This document shows, piece by piece, positions 50,659 through 59,767 of a stretch of DNA of 64,000 bases. The stretch lies in the NCBI GenBank assembly GCA_965246875.1, contig CBDFFU010000006.1, positions 248,001-312,000 on the forward strand, written 5' to 3'. Position 1 is the first letter of the stretch, and the number at the start of each line of letters is the position of its first letter. The notes under the pieces are model-generated. The model saw nothing but the letters and a program-made list of their open reading frames with translations, was not told the origin of the DNA and made no database searches. The translations under genes were made by a program, and so were the position numbers. This stretch comes from DASWYT01 sp965246875. GTDB taxonomy: Bacteria; Pseudomonadota; Alphaproteobacteria; Micavibrionales; SZUA-601.

Positions 50659-51496
50659 GCTGACCGGGCGCAACGGCTGACGTCGGTGCAACGGGAAACG
50701 CCAAAGGTGAAGAGGTTGCAGCCTTGACGACCGGGAAGCGCAAAGCGGGATCGACAGAGACAGTCTGCGTAGCATTCACCGGCGTGATCGGTCCCCAGAT
50801 GCCTTGACTGACCAGATCTTTGTACGCATTGGCAATTTTATTGAAGGCCGGGTCACGCGTTGACAGCGCATAAACATCGTCGTATTCGCCGGCTGTAATG
50901 CCCACCGATTGCGTGAGTAATTGCCGGCTTTCCAACGTTGCGCTAGTCAGATATTCAGTTGCCAGATCCTCGGTAGCGGCTCCGGCAATCAGAGTATCCC
51001 ACTTGCCATTGATCATATCGATCTTGGTGGCAGCCTGGGCAAAGGCAATCATCTTGGCTTCATTGATGGTAAACGATAACGTGCTTTTGTAATAAGAATC
51101 CACATTTTGCCGCAACTCCAGCAACTGGCTTTTTTGCGAGGGTGTCAGATGCAGCGTGTCCAGAATATCGGGTGCAGCAACGGGTGCAGCTGGTTGAACA
51201 CCACCGGCTTGTTCCGGAAAATTTTTCTTATCTTTTGTAATTGCGGTCAGGGTTCCCTGATTATAGGACGGGATCTGCAAATCACGCGCGGAGACGATGG
51301 CCAGTGATGGTTCATAGAGGCTGGCAACAATTAGCCAGACCAACAGGAAGACGATAACACCAAGGGCGCTGAACCCGATAATCTGGCGTCGTGCGGGTGT
51401 CAGCCCGGTCCAATATTGCCGCGCAGGAGCTGGCAGATGCGCCACGATTTTAGCACGCAGGGCTGGAGGCAACAACGAAAAAGCAGGTTTGGCCAT
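50570..51496 (-). CDS. Membrane-anchored hypothetical protein
   Basis: A 308-aa protein. One helix (GFSALGVIVFLLVWLIVASL) near residue 50 follows a proline-rich cytoplasmic start; the rest is periplasmic. The central part (HLTPSQKSQLLELRQNVDSYYKS) is helical, with a transporter substrate-like or DUF4168-like feel but no solid match. The C-terminal 70 residues are Pro/Ala-rich and low-complexity. It overlaps the 3' end of the synthetase gene by 89 bp convergently. Confidence 0.6.
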   Translation of the reverse strand: MAKPAFSLLPPALRAKIVAHLPAPARQYWTGLTPARRQIIGFSALGVIVFLLVWLIVASLYEPSLAIVSARDLQIPSYNQGTLTAITKDKKNFPEQAGGVQPAAPVAAPDILDTLHLTPSQKSQLLELRQNVDSYYKSTLSFTINEAKMIAFAQAATKIDMINGKWDTLIAGAATEDLATEYLTSATLESRQLLTQSVGITAGEYDDVYALSTRDPAFNKIANAYKDLVSQGIWGPITPVNATQTVSVDPALRFPVVKAATSSPLAFPVAPTSAVAPGQPNSAAPAAGGIAPTPLDSPALPYLQQQGR

Positions 51497-51611
51497 GCAA
51501 GGATACTCTAATAAGGATACTCTGTTGTGAAATCACATGTAACCAGTATCATAACGGCAAAATGACACAGTGTCATCCAAACTTTATCACAGAGATAACA
51601 ACAAGGGCATC

Positions 51612-52166
51612 ATGCGCGGGTTTTTTGGCATCGGGGTGGAACGCAGCAGCAAATGGCTTAACGCCGGAAATTTACTGCGCACGACTCATGCCTTTGGTGG
51701 CAGCTTTTTCTTTTTCATTGAACCCGCCCTGGATGTCGATCAGATTAAACTGGCCGATACGGCGGACAGCGCGACGGCTTTGCCGGTTTATCATTTTGCC
51801 TCCCCACAGGATGTGTTGCTGCCGCAACATTGTCAGCTGATCGGGGTGGAATTGACGGATGACGCCATTGATCTGCCACGTTTTCATCACCCGGTGCAAG
51901 CGGCCTATGTCTTGGGGCCGGAAAAAGGCAGCCTGTCACCAGAGTTGCAGGCACGATGTGCGCAGATCATCAAAATCCCGATGAAATTTTGTGTCAATGT
52001 CGGTATTGCAGGGGCGATTATCATGTATGACCGCATGCTGTCACAAGACACCGGCGCCCCCCGTGCTTCCCCGCCGCGCCGGATAATGCTAGAACAAAAC
52101 CCACCACACTATATCGATGTCGCACAGGAGTTTCCCACAGATGTCTATGACCACAGCAAAAAATAA
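51612..52166 (+). CDS. SPOUT-family RNA methyltransferase (TrmH-like)
   Basis: A 184-aa protein, start MRGFFGIGVERSSKWLNAGN. VQAAYVLGPEKGSLSPE is SpoU motif 2 (G-E--G) and IKIPMKFCVNVGIAGAIIMYDRM is motif 3 (IPM----SLNV--A). These form the knotted SAM site. The target (tRNA or rRNA 2'-O) cannot be read. It overlaps the following cupin gene by 26 bp. Confidence 0.82.
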   Translation: MRGFFGIGVERSSKWLNAGNLLRTTHAFGGSFFFFIEPALDVDQIKLADTADSATALPVYHFASPQDVLLPQHCQLIGVELTDDAIDLPRFHHPVQAAYVLGPEKGSLSPELQARCAQIIKIPMKFCVNVGIAGAIIMYDRMLSQDTGAPRASPPRRIMLEQNPPHYIDVAQEFPTDVYDHSKK

Positions 52167-52554
52167 CGATGTCGACGTTGCCGCGATGCCGGGATACCGT
52201 CCGGGCGAAAGCGATACGCGTCCGTGGGGCCTCTGGGAAGTGTTGGACACAGGCCACGAGAACGGCGAAGAATTTTGCATCAAGAAAATTACCGTGACAC
52301 CGGGCGGCGTGTTGTCGCTGCAATCCCACGCCAAGCGTCGTGAAGAATGGACCGTGTTGTCCGGCACATTGGAAGTCACGCGCAACGATGATATCATCGT
52401 GCTGCAAGCAGGTGAATCGATCGATATTCCACAAGGCGCCAAACACCGGATGGCCAATCGCGGTACCGAACCGGTTGTCGTCAAAGAAATTCAGCGCGGC
52501 CTGTGCCGTGAAGACGATATCGTCCGTTTTGAAGATATCTACGGACGCCATTAA
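52141..52554 (+). CDS. Cupin, mannose-6-phosphate isomerase type II C-terminal like
   Basis: A 137-aa protein. DTRPWGLWEVLD, FCIKKITVTPGGVLSLQSHAK with the metal-binding H and RREEWTVLSGTLEVTRND form the first cupin motif; GESIDIPQGAKHRMANRG is the second. This is the type II phosphomannose isomerase C-terminal cupin, here standing alone without the GDP-mannose pyrophosphorylase domain. It could act in sugar-phosphate isomerisation. Confidence 0.85.
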   Translation: MSMTTAKNNDVDVAAMPGYRPGESDTRPWGLWEVLDTGHENGEEFCIKKITVTPGGVLSLQSHAKRREEWTVLSGTLEVTRNDDIIVLQAGESIDIPQGAKHRMANRGTEPVVVKEIQRGLCREDDIVRFEDIYGRH

Positions 52555-52555
52555 C

Positions 52556-52750
52556 ATGCCGCACGATGTTCTCATTGGGTATTATATATTTGCGGTCTGC
52601 ATTGTCTGGCCGGCCTATGTCATTTGCCGTCGCGCGCGTCTGTCACCAATGACCATACTGTGTCTCATCGTACCGGTGTTTGGTCTTATGCTGTTTTTTA
52701 CAGCGCTGGCATGCCAGCGCTGGCCAATTGCCAAACAGGTGGCGGCATGA
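52556..52750 (+). CDS. Small membrane protein, two helices
   Basis: A 64-aa protein (MPHDVLIGYYIFAVCIVWPA) with a second helix MTILCLIVPVFGLMLFFTALA separated by the basic CRRARLSP loop. The start is 1 bp after the cupin stop and its stop overlaps the next start (ATGA). No family is recognised. Confidence 0.55.
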   Translation: MPHDVLIGYYIFAVCIVWPAYVICRRARLSPMTILCLIVPVFGLMLFFTALACQRWPIAKQVAA

Positions 52751-52971
52751 ATAATGCCGGCGTTATTTTTACATTCCTGCCACAGTGGGCGGATTATCTC
52801 ATTGGCGGGATTGCCCTGCTGATCTTGCTGGTTACCAGCGGGATCGCCATTGGCAAAACCGGGCGGCATCCGATCTGGGCCTTGGCCTTGCTGGTGCCAG
52901 GTGTGCAAATTATCGTGATCTGGGCCTGGGCCTATGGACGCTGGCCCGCGCGCGATGCTTCACAGATGTAA
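52747..52971 (+). CDS. Small membrane protein, two helices
   Basis: A 74-aa protein (MNNAGVIFTFLPQWADYLIG) with helices YLIGGIALLILLVTSGIAIG and WALALLVPGVQIIVIWAWAY. It resembles its 64-aa neighbour in layout and may be a diverged pair. The 3' end overlaps the convergent gene at 52960 by 12 bp. Confidence 0.55.
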   Translation: MNNAGVIFTFLPQWADYLIGGIALLILLVTSGIAIGKTGRHPIWALALLVPGVQIIVIWAWAYGRWPARDASQM

Positions 52972-53628
52972 ACCGAATGGCCGTGGCGATTGTTGCGGTG
53001 TGTTCTGATTGGCTTCGTGTTCGTGTAATAAAGTTATAATATCCACTCCATTATCCTGACAGAATTGCTGCGTCAGGTTATGAAACTGTGTTTGAAAACT
53101 CAGTAAACGTTCGCGAACATTGTGTCCGTTATCGTCGTGCAAGGCTGGATCGATTTTATCATGAAATTTAGCAACGGCTTGCTGTGTTTGCTGCAAATGT
53201 CCAGCTAGGCCCTGCACAATGTCAAATTGATTGTCCGTATATTCTGCTGACCGCGTTGTATCGGTGCGGTTGGCATGAAATGCCAACGTTGGATAATCCA
53301 GAAATTGGAGCGTGTTCACATAAGTGCGATAAAAATGGTCCAACTGGCGCAAAGCTGTCGGCTGAAAAACAGCGGCTTCGGCAGGCGAGGGAGCATAGCC
53401 ATCGACATAATCGTCAGGGTCTAAATCAGGATTATGTTTGTATGTGTCATTGATCAACCCCGTGAACATGACGTGAAGTTCTTGGATGTAATCAGCTGTC
53501 GTTAATGCGGTTGACGGCTCAGGTTGTTTTGTCAGGCCATGCGCTTCTGTCAGGCCATGCGCTTCTGCTTGAAACAAGGGCAATAAGGCCGATGGCGACT
53601 CATTCAAAACATCAGATCGTGACACCAT
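52960..53628 (-). CDS. Hypothetical soluble protein with an 18-bp tandem duplication
   Basis: A 222-aa helical protein; AAGGAAGGTGCGCC precedes the ATG. HDKIDPALHDDNGHNVRERL and LTQQFCQDNGVDIITLLHE are notable. The N-terminal EAHGLTEAHGLT comes from an exact 18-bp tandem repeat (53531-53566). No family is recognised. Confidence 0.55.
   Translation of the reverse strand: MVSRSDVLNESPSALLPLFQAEAHGLTEAHGLTKQPEPSTALTTADYIQELHVMFTGLINDTYKHNPDLDPDDYVDGYAPSPAEAAVFQPTALRQLDHFYRTYVNTLQFLDYPTLAFHANRTDTTRSAEYTDNQFDIVQGLAGHLQQTQQAVAKFHDKIDPALHDDNGHNVRERLLSFQTQFHNLTQQFCQDNGVDIITLLHEHEANQNTPQQSPRPFGLHL
53531..53566. repeat. Tandem 18-bp repeat inside a coding region
   Basis: GTCAGGCCATGCGCTTCT occurs twice without interruption. 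It keeps the frame and adds six residues (EAHGLT on the coding strand). It is a likely spot for length variation between strains. Confidence 0.85.
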
Positions 53629-53811
53629 GGCGCACCTTCCTTAGATATATAAAATTTATCACAAATTATTCCACAAAACAATATATTAATGTTTTTGCGC
53701 TATGACAAAGAGGTAGGTGCAACGCAACAGCAATGAATACGGTACTTTTATGCAAAATAATGTTATACTGGAATTAGAGAGCCGAGTCTCTCGTGACCCG
53801 GGAACGGTGCC

Positions 53812-54675
53812 ATGTTGCTGCCGCTAAGATTTGTGTGTCCCTGCGTATCCGCCATCATAACGGCGGGAGTAGCCTGTTGCTGGATGTTGCCAGCCAGTGC
53901 CCAGGACATGCCAGACGGTGCCCCCTTGCTGATTGAAGTCAGTCCAGAACCCATTGCCCCGGTTATATTGCCCGTGCGCAATATTGAATTGAATTTGCAA
54001 CCATCGACCGATTACAGTGCCGACCGCATGGCGTGGGACAGCGCCGACGATGGTGAAACCTTCCGCCGCCAGACGCGCGACAAGACCTTAAAACTCTTGC
54101 TATACGGCGTCACCGATAACAATGCGTCGACGGACACGGTGCAAAACTCCAACATGCCGCAAGTGTCGCGCAACTTGAAACAATTTATGGACGGCCACTT
54201 TGCATCGATCAAAAAAGATTACTTCACACAAGAGGATCCGACGGCGGCGCGACTGGTGGCGGGCGACCCGTCCTTTATCTCCGAGACCATGACCCGCGGC
54301 ATGGCGCAAAAACCGGCGAAGCTGGCGGGAGCGACCATCCCCATTGGCGAAAACCTGACCTTTGGCGGCGGCTATACCTGGGGTGAAACCAATCCGACGC
54401 TGGTCGAACCAGCCAAACGTGGCATGATCGTGGGCCTGCGCTACAACGCCGGCAACGTGCCGATCCAGGTCAGTTACCTGAGTGCCGGACGCGACGTCGC
54501 CGGCTTTTCAACAGGCGGCAAAGAGCTGTACGACAACCTGATGATCGGCGCCAGCATCCCGGTCAAGGACAAATTCTACATCAACTCCACGATTCAATAC
54601 CGCAACGACCGCAGCCGGGTGGATAATGAACAACAACAATTGATGATCACCTTCGGCACGAAGATTAAATTTTGA
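53812..54675 (+). CDS. Hypothetical outer-membrane-type beta protein
   Basis: A 287-aa protein. The signal peptide (residues 1-30) ends with ASAQ. The first 150 residues are mixed. From about 170 alternating beta strands (LTFGGGYTWGE, MIVGLRYNAGNVPIQVSYLS, FYINSTIQYRND) lead to a C-terminal Phe (MITFGTKIKF), as in outer-membrane barrels. The TATACT box at 53763-53768 may be its promoter. Function unknown. Confidence 0.65.
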   Translation: MLLPLRFVCPCVSAIITAGVACCWMLPASAQDMPDGAPLLIEVSPEPIAPVILPVRNIELNLQPSTDYSADRMAWDSADDGETFRRQTRDKTLKLLLYGVTDNNASTDTVQNSNMPQVSRNLKQFMDGHFASIKKDYFTQEDPTAARLVAGDPSFISETMTRGMAQKPAKLAGATIPIGENLTFGGGYTWGETNPTLVEPAKRGMIVGLRYNAGNVPIQVSYLSAGRDVAGFSTGGKELYDNLMIGASIPVKDKFYINSTIQYRNDRSRVDNEQQQLMITFGTKIKF

Positions 54676-54775
54676 ACTTATTCGGAATATCCATATGGAG
54701 TAGCGGCGCGGCGTCAAAATTACTGCGCAGATCGTAACAGGCTAGCCGTAGTGCTTTCTTGGCGTTACTGCCACT

Positions 54776-55054
54776 CTAGTTTAAGTGAAAACGGTCCATA
54801 AACTTATCCACCAATCCCAAATCGCGGAATTGTTCTGTTTTTGGCTCACCAGTATTCAGATCATAGCTGAATTTTGCAAGCTGAACGCCGTGCATGTGAA
54901 CTTTGCGGCTGGTCAGATGTCCATCTTCATCATAATTATCAGAAAACCCATGTGGATTTAAACTGTCGTAAGATGTAATGCTTTTCAGCATTTTCTGTTG
55001 CGTATCATAATATTGCGCGTGTAAAATACAGCCACGATTTACTTTTATATCCAT
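54776..55054 (-). CDS. Small hypothetical protein, MORN-like paralogue 1
   Basis: A 92-aa protein. FSDNYDEDGHLTSRKVHMHG then LAKFSYDLNTGE resembles a MORN/YwqK-like beta repeat (Y-x-x-G-x-L). The ORF at 55221 has the same arrangement (FREERDETGQLRLRTIWHNG, TVAYAMDG). Both lie on the minus strand and are probably diverged duplicates. Function unknown. Confidence 0.5.
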   Translation of the reverse strand: MDIKVNRGCILHAQYYDTQQKMLKSITSYDSLNPHGFSDNYDEDGHLTSRKVHMHGVQLAKFSYDLNTGEPKTEQFRDLGLVDKFMDRFHLN

Positions 55055-55220
55055 TGCTGGATGTCTCCTTGAGGATAAAAACTCTAATCAAAGATAACCA
55101 AATATGTTTTTATGTCAAGATATAAATCTAATTTGAAACATGACCAAGTAAAGTTCCGTCAGCTCATACAGGCAACAAACAGCAGCAACTGATGAGTGCC
55201 TATGATGCGAAGATTAAAAT

Positions 55221-55538
55221 CTAAACAGGCGTCATGGCGCCGATTAGCATTGGCTGGATTAAACGCTTTGTAGTTGGATCAAATTGAGTTGCCGGGGACT
55301 GCAAGGTTTCGAGCACACTCGGCACATCGAGACCTGTGTGTACCCCGCTCGCACGCATAAACAGCATCATAAGCGGATTAGGCCGTAGTGCCCGCATCAC
55401 CGTTCCATCCATAGCGTAAGCCACGGTGCCAACCGTCAAGCCGTTATGCCAGATTGTCCGCAATCTTAATTGACCCGTTTCGTCACGTTCTTCGCGAAAA
55501 CCATGTGTAGGACATTGGACAGTATTTGTATCGTTCAT
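55221..55538 (-). CDS. Small hypothetical protein, MORN-like paralogue 2
   Basis: A 105-aa protein from MNDTNTVQCPTHGFREER; the frame is open back to 55733, but GAGATGAGTTTCATA upstream of 55538 favours this start. The N-terminal 45 residues share the MORN-like pattern with the 54776 protein. The C-terminal part (VHTGLDVPSVLETL) is not shared. No function is assigned. Confidence 0.45.
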   Translation of the reverse strand: MNDTNTVQCPTHGFREERDETGQLRLRTIWHNGLTVGTVAYAMDGTVMRALRPNPLMMLFMRASGVHTGLDVPSVLETLQSPATQFDPTTKRLIQPMLIGAMTPV

Positions 55539-55912
55539 TATGAAACTCATCTCAAAACAGGTTGAATCGACGATTCTATGCAAACACTTTGTCAACTGCA
55601 ACATATACTCATGGTGCATAAGCGAAGGAGCAGTGGCCGAGGGTATGACGATGTCTTTAAATGTTGATGCCATGCATTTGTTTGATAAATACGAACGAAT
55701 AATTCCATCTGAAAAAAAGTGCCGCAAACTCAAGGATACGGATCGAAGTTAATTTTTTATGAAAATTAACACATAAAGAAGCAATGTGGAAACACACTGG
55801 AGATTAACAATTTAACATCTGCTAGGGTTAATTTTTGTTAACGATCTACAGGCATATTATTATCATTCTGCCCAAAAATTTTCATCTGAACACCATAAAT
55901 ATCCATTGACGA

Positions 55913-55937
55913 CCCATGCTATCCCATGTTATCCCAT
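55913..55937 (+). promoter_or_regulatory. MraZ operator: three CCCAT boxes at 10-bp spacing
   Basis: CCCAT occurs at 55913, 55923 and 55933, as CCCATGCTAT, CCCATGTTAT and CCCATTATT. In E. coli MraZ binds TGGG repeats with 5-bp spacers upstream of the dcw cluster. The reverse complement of this array gives exactly that. It lies about 75 bp before the likely -35 box of mraZ. Confidence 0.75.
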
Positions 55938-56010
55938 TATTAACCAAACCTCGTCACACTAAGAGTTGGCGGCGTATTGAAGTCTTGGTTGAGGAAATTA
56001 TTTTAATTTA

Positions 56011-56040
56011 TTGAATTATAATAATTTATTCTACTATAAT
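56011..56040 (+). promoter_or_regulatory. Likely promoter of the dcw cluster
   Basis: TTGAAT (56011-56016) and TATAAT (56035-56040) are separated by 18 bp and lie 65 bp before the mraZ start codon. They are in an AT-rich tract. Confidence 0.55.
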
Positions 56041-56104
56041 TTGAAACGCTCCAGAATCGGATAGAGGTCTTAAGACTGATCCACATGGGGTGCCGCTTGT
56101 TCCA

Positions 56105-56581
56105 ATGAAACTGTTTCTCTCCACCTATACCAACAAGATTGACGCCAAAGGGCGGGTATCGGTGCCAGCGCAGTTTCGAACCATTCTCCAGAATCTAGGT
56201 GCCGAACAACCGGGCTTCATCGTGTTTCCGGCTGCCAAGCATACAGCGCTGGAAGGTTTCTCTTGGGGCCTGATGGATGAGCTCAGCCGCCGCCTCGACC
56301 AGTTTCCGATTTTCTCGTCACCACAAGATGACTTGGCCGCTGCCGTTTTTGCGTCGGCAACCCCGGTCTCCTACGACGAAACGGGTCGCATCCAGCTTTC
56401 CAAAGATTTGCTGGCGCATGCCCAGCTGACGGATACGGCGTTGTTCGTTGGTCTCGGCAACAAATTCCAGATCTGGCAGCCTGAATTGTTTGCCAAGCGT
56501 CAGCAGGACGCGTTGAGTCAAGTCCAGCAACAGGGCCTGACCTTGCCGCCTGTGCTCACCAATGGCAGCGGCAATTCATGA
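56105..56581 (+). CDS. mraZ: Transcriptional regulator MraZ
   Basis: A 158-aa protein (MKLFLSTYTNKIDAKGRVSVP; a GTG at 56090 would add five residues). The two SpoVT/AbrB-like MraZ halves are visible: NKIDAKGRVSVPAQFR and SYDETGRIQLSKDLLAHA, each with the D-x-x-GR motif. MraZ represses its own operon; three matching boxes lie at 55913-55937. It overlaps rsmH by 4 bp (ATGA). Confidence 0.95.
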   Translation: MKLFLSTYTNKIDAKGRVSVPAQFRTILQNLGAEQPGFIVFPAAKHTALEGFSWGLMDELSRRLDQFPIFSSPQDDLAAAVFASATPVSYDETGRIQLSKDLLAHAQLTDTALFVGLGNKFQIWQPELFAKRQQDALSQVQQQGLTLPPVLTNGSGNS

Positions 56582-57543
56582 CCACCTCCGCCCCACACAC
56601 AACGAACAACACGGGGCCATTAGCGCATATCCCTGTTCTTGGCCGTGAAGCAATTGATGCGCTGGAGCCCAAAGACGGCGGTGTGTATATCGACGCTACT
56701 TTCGGACGCGGCGGTTACACGACATACCTGTTGGGCCAAGCCAATTGTCACGTCATTGCTTTTGATCAAGACCCGGACGCGATTGCGGTTGCCACGGATT
56801 TGGCCAAAACCTACAACGGTCGCTTGACGCTGCGCTCGGCCCCATTCAGCACCCTGGCAAATGAAACCAATCCGGTCGATGGCATCGCGTTCGATCTCGG
56901 CGTGTCGTCCCCGCAACTCGATACGGCAGAGCGCGGGTTTTCCTTTCGCCTCGACGGCCCGCTCGATATGCGCATGTCGCGTGAGGGCCAAAGTGCCGCA
57001 GACCTCGTAAATCATGCCTCTGTCGAAGAGCTGACCAAAATCATCCGCGACTATGGCGAAGAACCCAAAGCGCGCCGGATTGCCCAGGCCATCGTCAAAC
57101 AACGCCTGACCCGCCCGTTCACACGCACGACGGAATTGGCGTCGACTATCGCCAGCTGTGTGCCGCGCCAAAAAGAGCATCACCACCCGGCCACGCGCAC
57201 ATTCCAGGCGTTGCGCATTGCCGTGAATAACGAGTTGGGTGAACTGGAAGCGGGCCTGGCGGCGGCCGAACAGATTCTCAAAATCGGTGGACGTCTGGCA
57301 GTGGTCAGCTTTCATTCGCTGGAAGACCGCATCGTCAAAAACTTTTTCAAAAACCGCAGCACAGTGGCGCAAGGGTCGCGTCATGCGCCGGTGCAAACGG
57401 GTCTTGCCAAACCAACGTTACGCGTCATGACACGCCAGGGCGTCACCCCGTCTGACGCCGATATCGCTCACAATCCGCGCGCGCGTTCTGCCCGTTTGCG
57501 CGTCGCCGAAAAAATTTCTATGCCCGGAGAAGTCATCTCATGA
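56578..57543 (+). CDS. rsmH: 16S rRNA (cytosine(1402)-N(4))-methyltransferase RsmH
   Basis: A 321-aa SAM methyltransferase. HIPVLGREAIDAL, YIDATFGRGGYT (SAM motif), FDLGVSSPQLDTAERGFSF and ALRIAVNNELGEL then VVSFHSLEDRIVKNFF are all RsmH hallmarks. It modifies C1402 of 16S rRNA. Overlaps on both sides (4 bp with mraZ and with ftsL) mark tight coupling in the dcw cluster. Confidence 0.97.
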   Translation: MTTSAPHTTNNTGPLAHIPVLGREAIDALEPKDGGVYIDATFGRGGYTTYLLGQANCHVIAFDQDPDAIAVATDLAKTYNGRLTLRSAPFSTLANETNPVDGIAFDLGVSSPQLDTAERGFSFRLDGPLDMRMSREGQSAADLVNHASVEELTKIIRDYGEEPKARRIAQAIVKQRLTRPFTRTTELASTIASCVPRQKEHHHPATRTFQALRIAVNNELGELEAGLAAAEQILKIGGRLAVVSFHSLEDRIVKNFFKNRSTVAQGSRHAPVQTGLAKPTLRVMTRQGVTPSDADIAHNPRARSARLRVAEKISMPGEVIS

Positions 57544-58043
57544 AAAACTGGTTTGGTTGCGCCTCGTTCGTCGTGCTGCTGATTATGGGCGCCTGTGTGT
57601 TCGTCACCGCGCAACGCATGCATCAAGCGCAAACCGAACTGCAAAAATTCAATCATGACATCGCTCAGGAACGCGATCATTTGCGCGTGTTGCAAGCGGA
57701 GTGGGCCTACTTGAACAATCCGGACCGGCTGGAAAAAATTGCGACCATGATGTTCGGCTTGCAACCACAAGACGGCAAGCAATATGTAGCAACCGCCAAC
57801 ATGCCGACCCGCGCATCTATGGAGGCCATCGAGATTGCGCAAAATGCCAAAGACAAACCGGCGAATGACAATACAGAGCAACAGCAATTGGCTGCGGCCA
57901 GTATCCCGGCTGATGATCAAGCGGTCGACAAAGCTCTGACGCTGGCCGCCGCAACTGCATCGCAAACAGCCTTGCCCAATGTGATGCCCGTGTCTTTGAC
58001 AACCAGCGCGTTGGGCGATGCCAATGCCGGTGGCGTTGAATGA
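57540..58043 (+). CDS. ftsL: Cell division protein FtsL
   Basis: A 167-aa bitopic protein by position and shape. The N-terminal helix (FVVLLIMGACVFVTAQRMH) is followed by a coiled coil (AQTELQKFNHDIAQERDHLR) and LQAEWAYLNNPDRLEKIA, the FtsL-type end. The extra C-terminal 70 residues (Ala/Gln/Pro-rich) exceed the usual 100 to 120. It sits between rsmH and ftsI with 4-bp overlaps. Confidence 0.88.
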   Translation: MKNWFGCASFVVLLIMGACVFVTAQRMHQAQTELQKFNHDIAQERDHLRVLQAEWAYLNNPDRLEKIATMMFGLQPQDGKQYVATANMPTRASMEAIEIAQNAKDKPANDNTEQQQLAAASIPADDQAVDKALTLAAATASQTALPNVMPVSLTTSALGDANAGGVE

Positions 58044-59767
58044 TCCGTTGGTGTATCGGCAAAACGGACAGCTGCGCCAATCCCTATCAACAGGACTGGA
58101 CGGCATCCAAACGTGTCCTGACTAAAACACGCTCGCGGGTCGTGGTCGTGATGGGCGTGTTCGGAGTGGCGTATCTATTGGTCTGCGGTCGCATGACGCA
58201 ACTGACGATGGAAAATTATCTAACACAAACCGAACCCACTAGCCAAAAAGAAGCTGCGGAAATCGCCGGTTTGCAACGCGCTGATATCCTCGACCGCGAA
58301 GGCCATTTGCTGGCCACGTCGCTGAAAACCGCTTCACTCTATGCCGACCCGAAAATCATTTTTGACCCGCATGAAGCCGCACAAAAATTGGCCGCAGCTT
58401 TTCCCGATCTGGATGCGAAATCACTGGAAGATAAACTCGATTCCAAACGTCGCTTTGTCTGGATCAAACGCAATTTGACTCCTAAACAAATTTACGCGGC
58501 CAACGCGTTGGGTCTGCCGGGCGTCAGCTTTATTGACGAACAGCGCCGCTTGTATCCCGATGGTAACCTGATGGCCCATGCCATCGGCTTTACCGATCTC
58601 GATCACCACGGTCTGGCTGGCCTGGAAAAAGCCTATGATATAAAACTATTGTCTGGCAATGAACCGCTGCAAACGACGTTGGACGTGCGCGTCCAGCATA
58701 TCCTGCGCAAGGAGCTGCAAAAAATCGTGGCCGATTTTACCGCTGTGGGCGGTGCAGGTCTGGTGATGAATGCCAAGACCGGTGAAATTCTCAGCATGGT
58801 GTCGTTGCCCGATTACGACCCGCACCGTCCAGCCGCCACACCCGATGCCGACCGTTTTAACCGCCTGACCTCTGGCGTCTATGAAATGGGGTCAACGTTC
58901 AAAACATTTACCACCGCCGCCCTGATGGAACGCAACCATCAAAATCCACGTGTGGTGTTTAACACGACACACCCCTTGCGCCGCGCCGGTTTTACGATTT
59001 CAGATTTTCACCCGGAGCCGCATCCGTTGAATGTGTCGGAAATTATGCTGTATTCGTCCAATGTTGGCGCGGCCTTGATGGCCGAACAAATCGGTACGCC
59101 GACGATGAAAAGCTTTTACAAGGAATTGGGTTTCTTTGACGAGGTGCCGATCGAACTGGCGGAACGTGGCCGTCCGCTTTATCCCAAAGACTGGCGCGAT
59201 ATCAACACGCTGACCGCAAGTTACGGTCACGGGATTGCCGTGACGCCATTGCATTTAGCCGCTGCTATGGCCGCTATGGTGAATGGTGGGCATTTGGTCA
59301 AGCCGACTTTTATCAAGCGTGCGGATAATGACTACGCATTGGAAAAAACCGAACCGGTGATTACACCGGAGACTTCTAAAATCATGCGTGACATTTTGCG
59401 CATTGTGGTGGCCGAAGGCACCGGCAAAAACGCGAATATCCCTGGCTATCGCGTCGGCGGTAAAACGGGCACAGCGGAAAAAAACAGCAGCGGCAATTAC
59501 AACCACAAATCCTTGTTGTCATCCTTTATCGGCGTGTTTCCGGTGGATGATCCGCAATATGTTGTGGTCGCCTTTATTGACGAACCGCATCCCAACGCGC
59601 ATTCTTACGGTTACGCAACGGGGGGCTGGACAGGCGCCCCGGTCGTGGGGCAAGTGATCAAGCAAATGGCGCCACTGGTCGGCATCGCGCCGGAACAGGA
59701 CACGCAGTTGCTTGGGATCAAACAAGAATTACTACCAGCACAGGGGGGACGTCTTGCGTCTTATTGA
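58040..59767 (+). CDS. ftsI: Peptidoglycan transpeptidase FtsI (PBP3)
   Basis: A 575-aa septal transpeptidase. Membrane helix near residue 35 (VVVVMGVFGVAYLLVCG), PBP dimer domain (DREGHLLATSLKTASLYADP), and transpeptidase with SxxK in MGSTFKTFT (about 283), SSN in YSSNVGAALMA (about 338) and KTGTAEK (about 473). The C-terminus overlaps the murE start by 14 bp. Confidence 0.96.
   Translation: MIRWCIGKTDSCANPYQQDWTASKRVLTKTRSRVVVVMGVFGVAYLLVCGRMTQLTMENYLTQTEPTSQKEAAEIAGLQRADILDREGHLLATSLKTASLYADPKIIFDPHEAAQKLAAAFPDLDAKSLEDKLDSKRRFVWIKRNLTPKQIYAANALGLPGVSFIDEQRRLYPDGNLMAHAIGFTDLDHHGLAGLEKAYDIKLLSGNEPLQTTLDVRVQHILRKELQKIVADFTAVGGAGLVMNAKTGEILSMVSLPDYDPHRPAATPDADRFNRLTSGVYEMGSTFKTFTTAALMERNHQNPRVVFNTTHPLRRAGFTISDFHPEPHPLNVSEIMLYSSNVGAALMAEQIGTPTMKSFYKELGFFDEVPIELAERGRPLYPKDWRDINTLTASYGHGIAVTPLHLAAAMAAMVNGGHLVKPTFIKRADNDYALEKTEPVITPETSKIMRDILRIVVAEGTGKNANIPGYRVGGKTGTAEKNSSGNYNHKSLLSSFIGVFPVDDPQYVVVAFIDEPHPNAHSYGYATGGWTGAPVVGQVIKQMAPLVGIAPEQDTQLLGIKQELLPAQGGRLASY

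Noticed and set aside
56620..57396. 258-codon minus-strand ORF opposite rsmH
   Set aside because: A shadow of a high-GC conserved gene; rsmH is certain on the plus strand.
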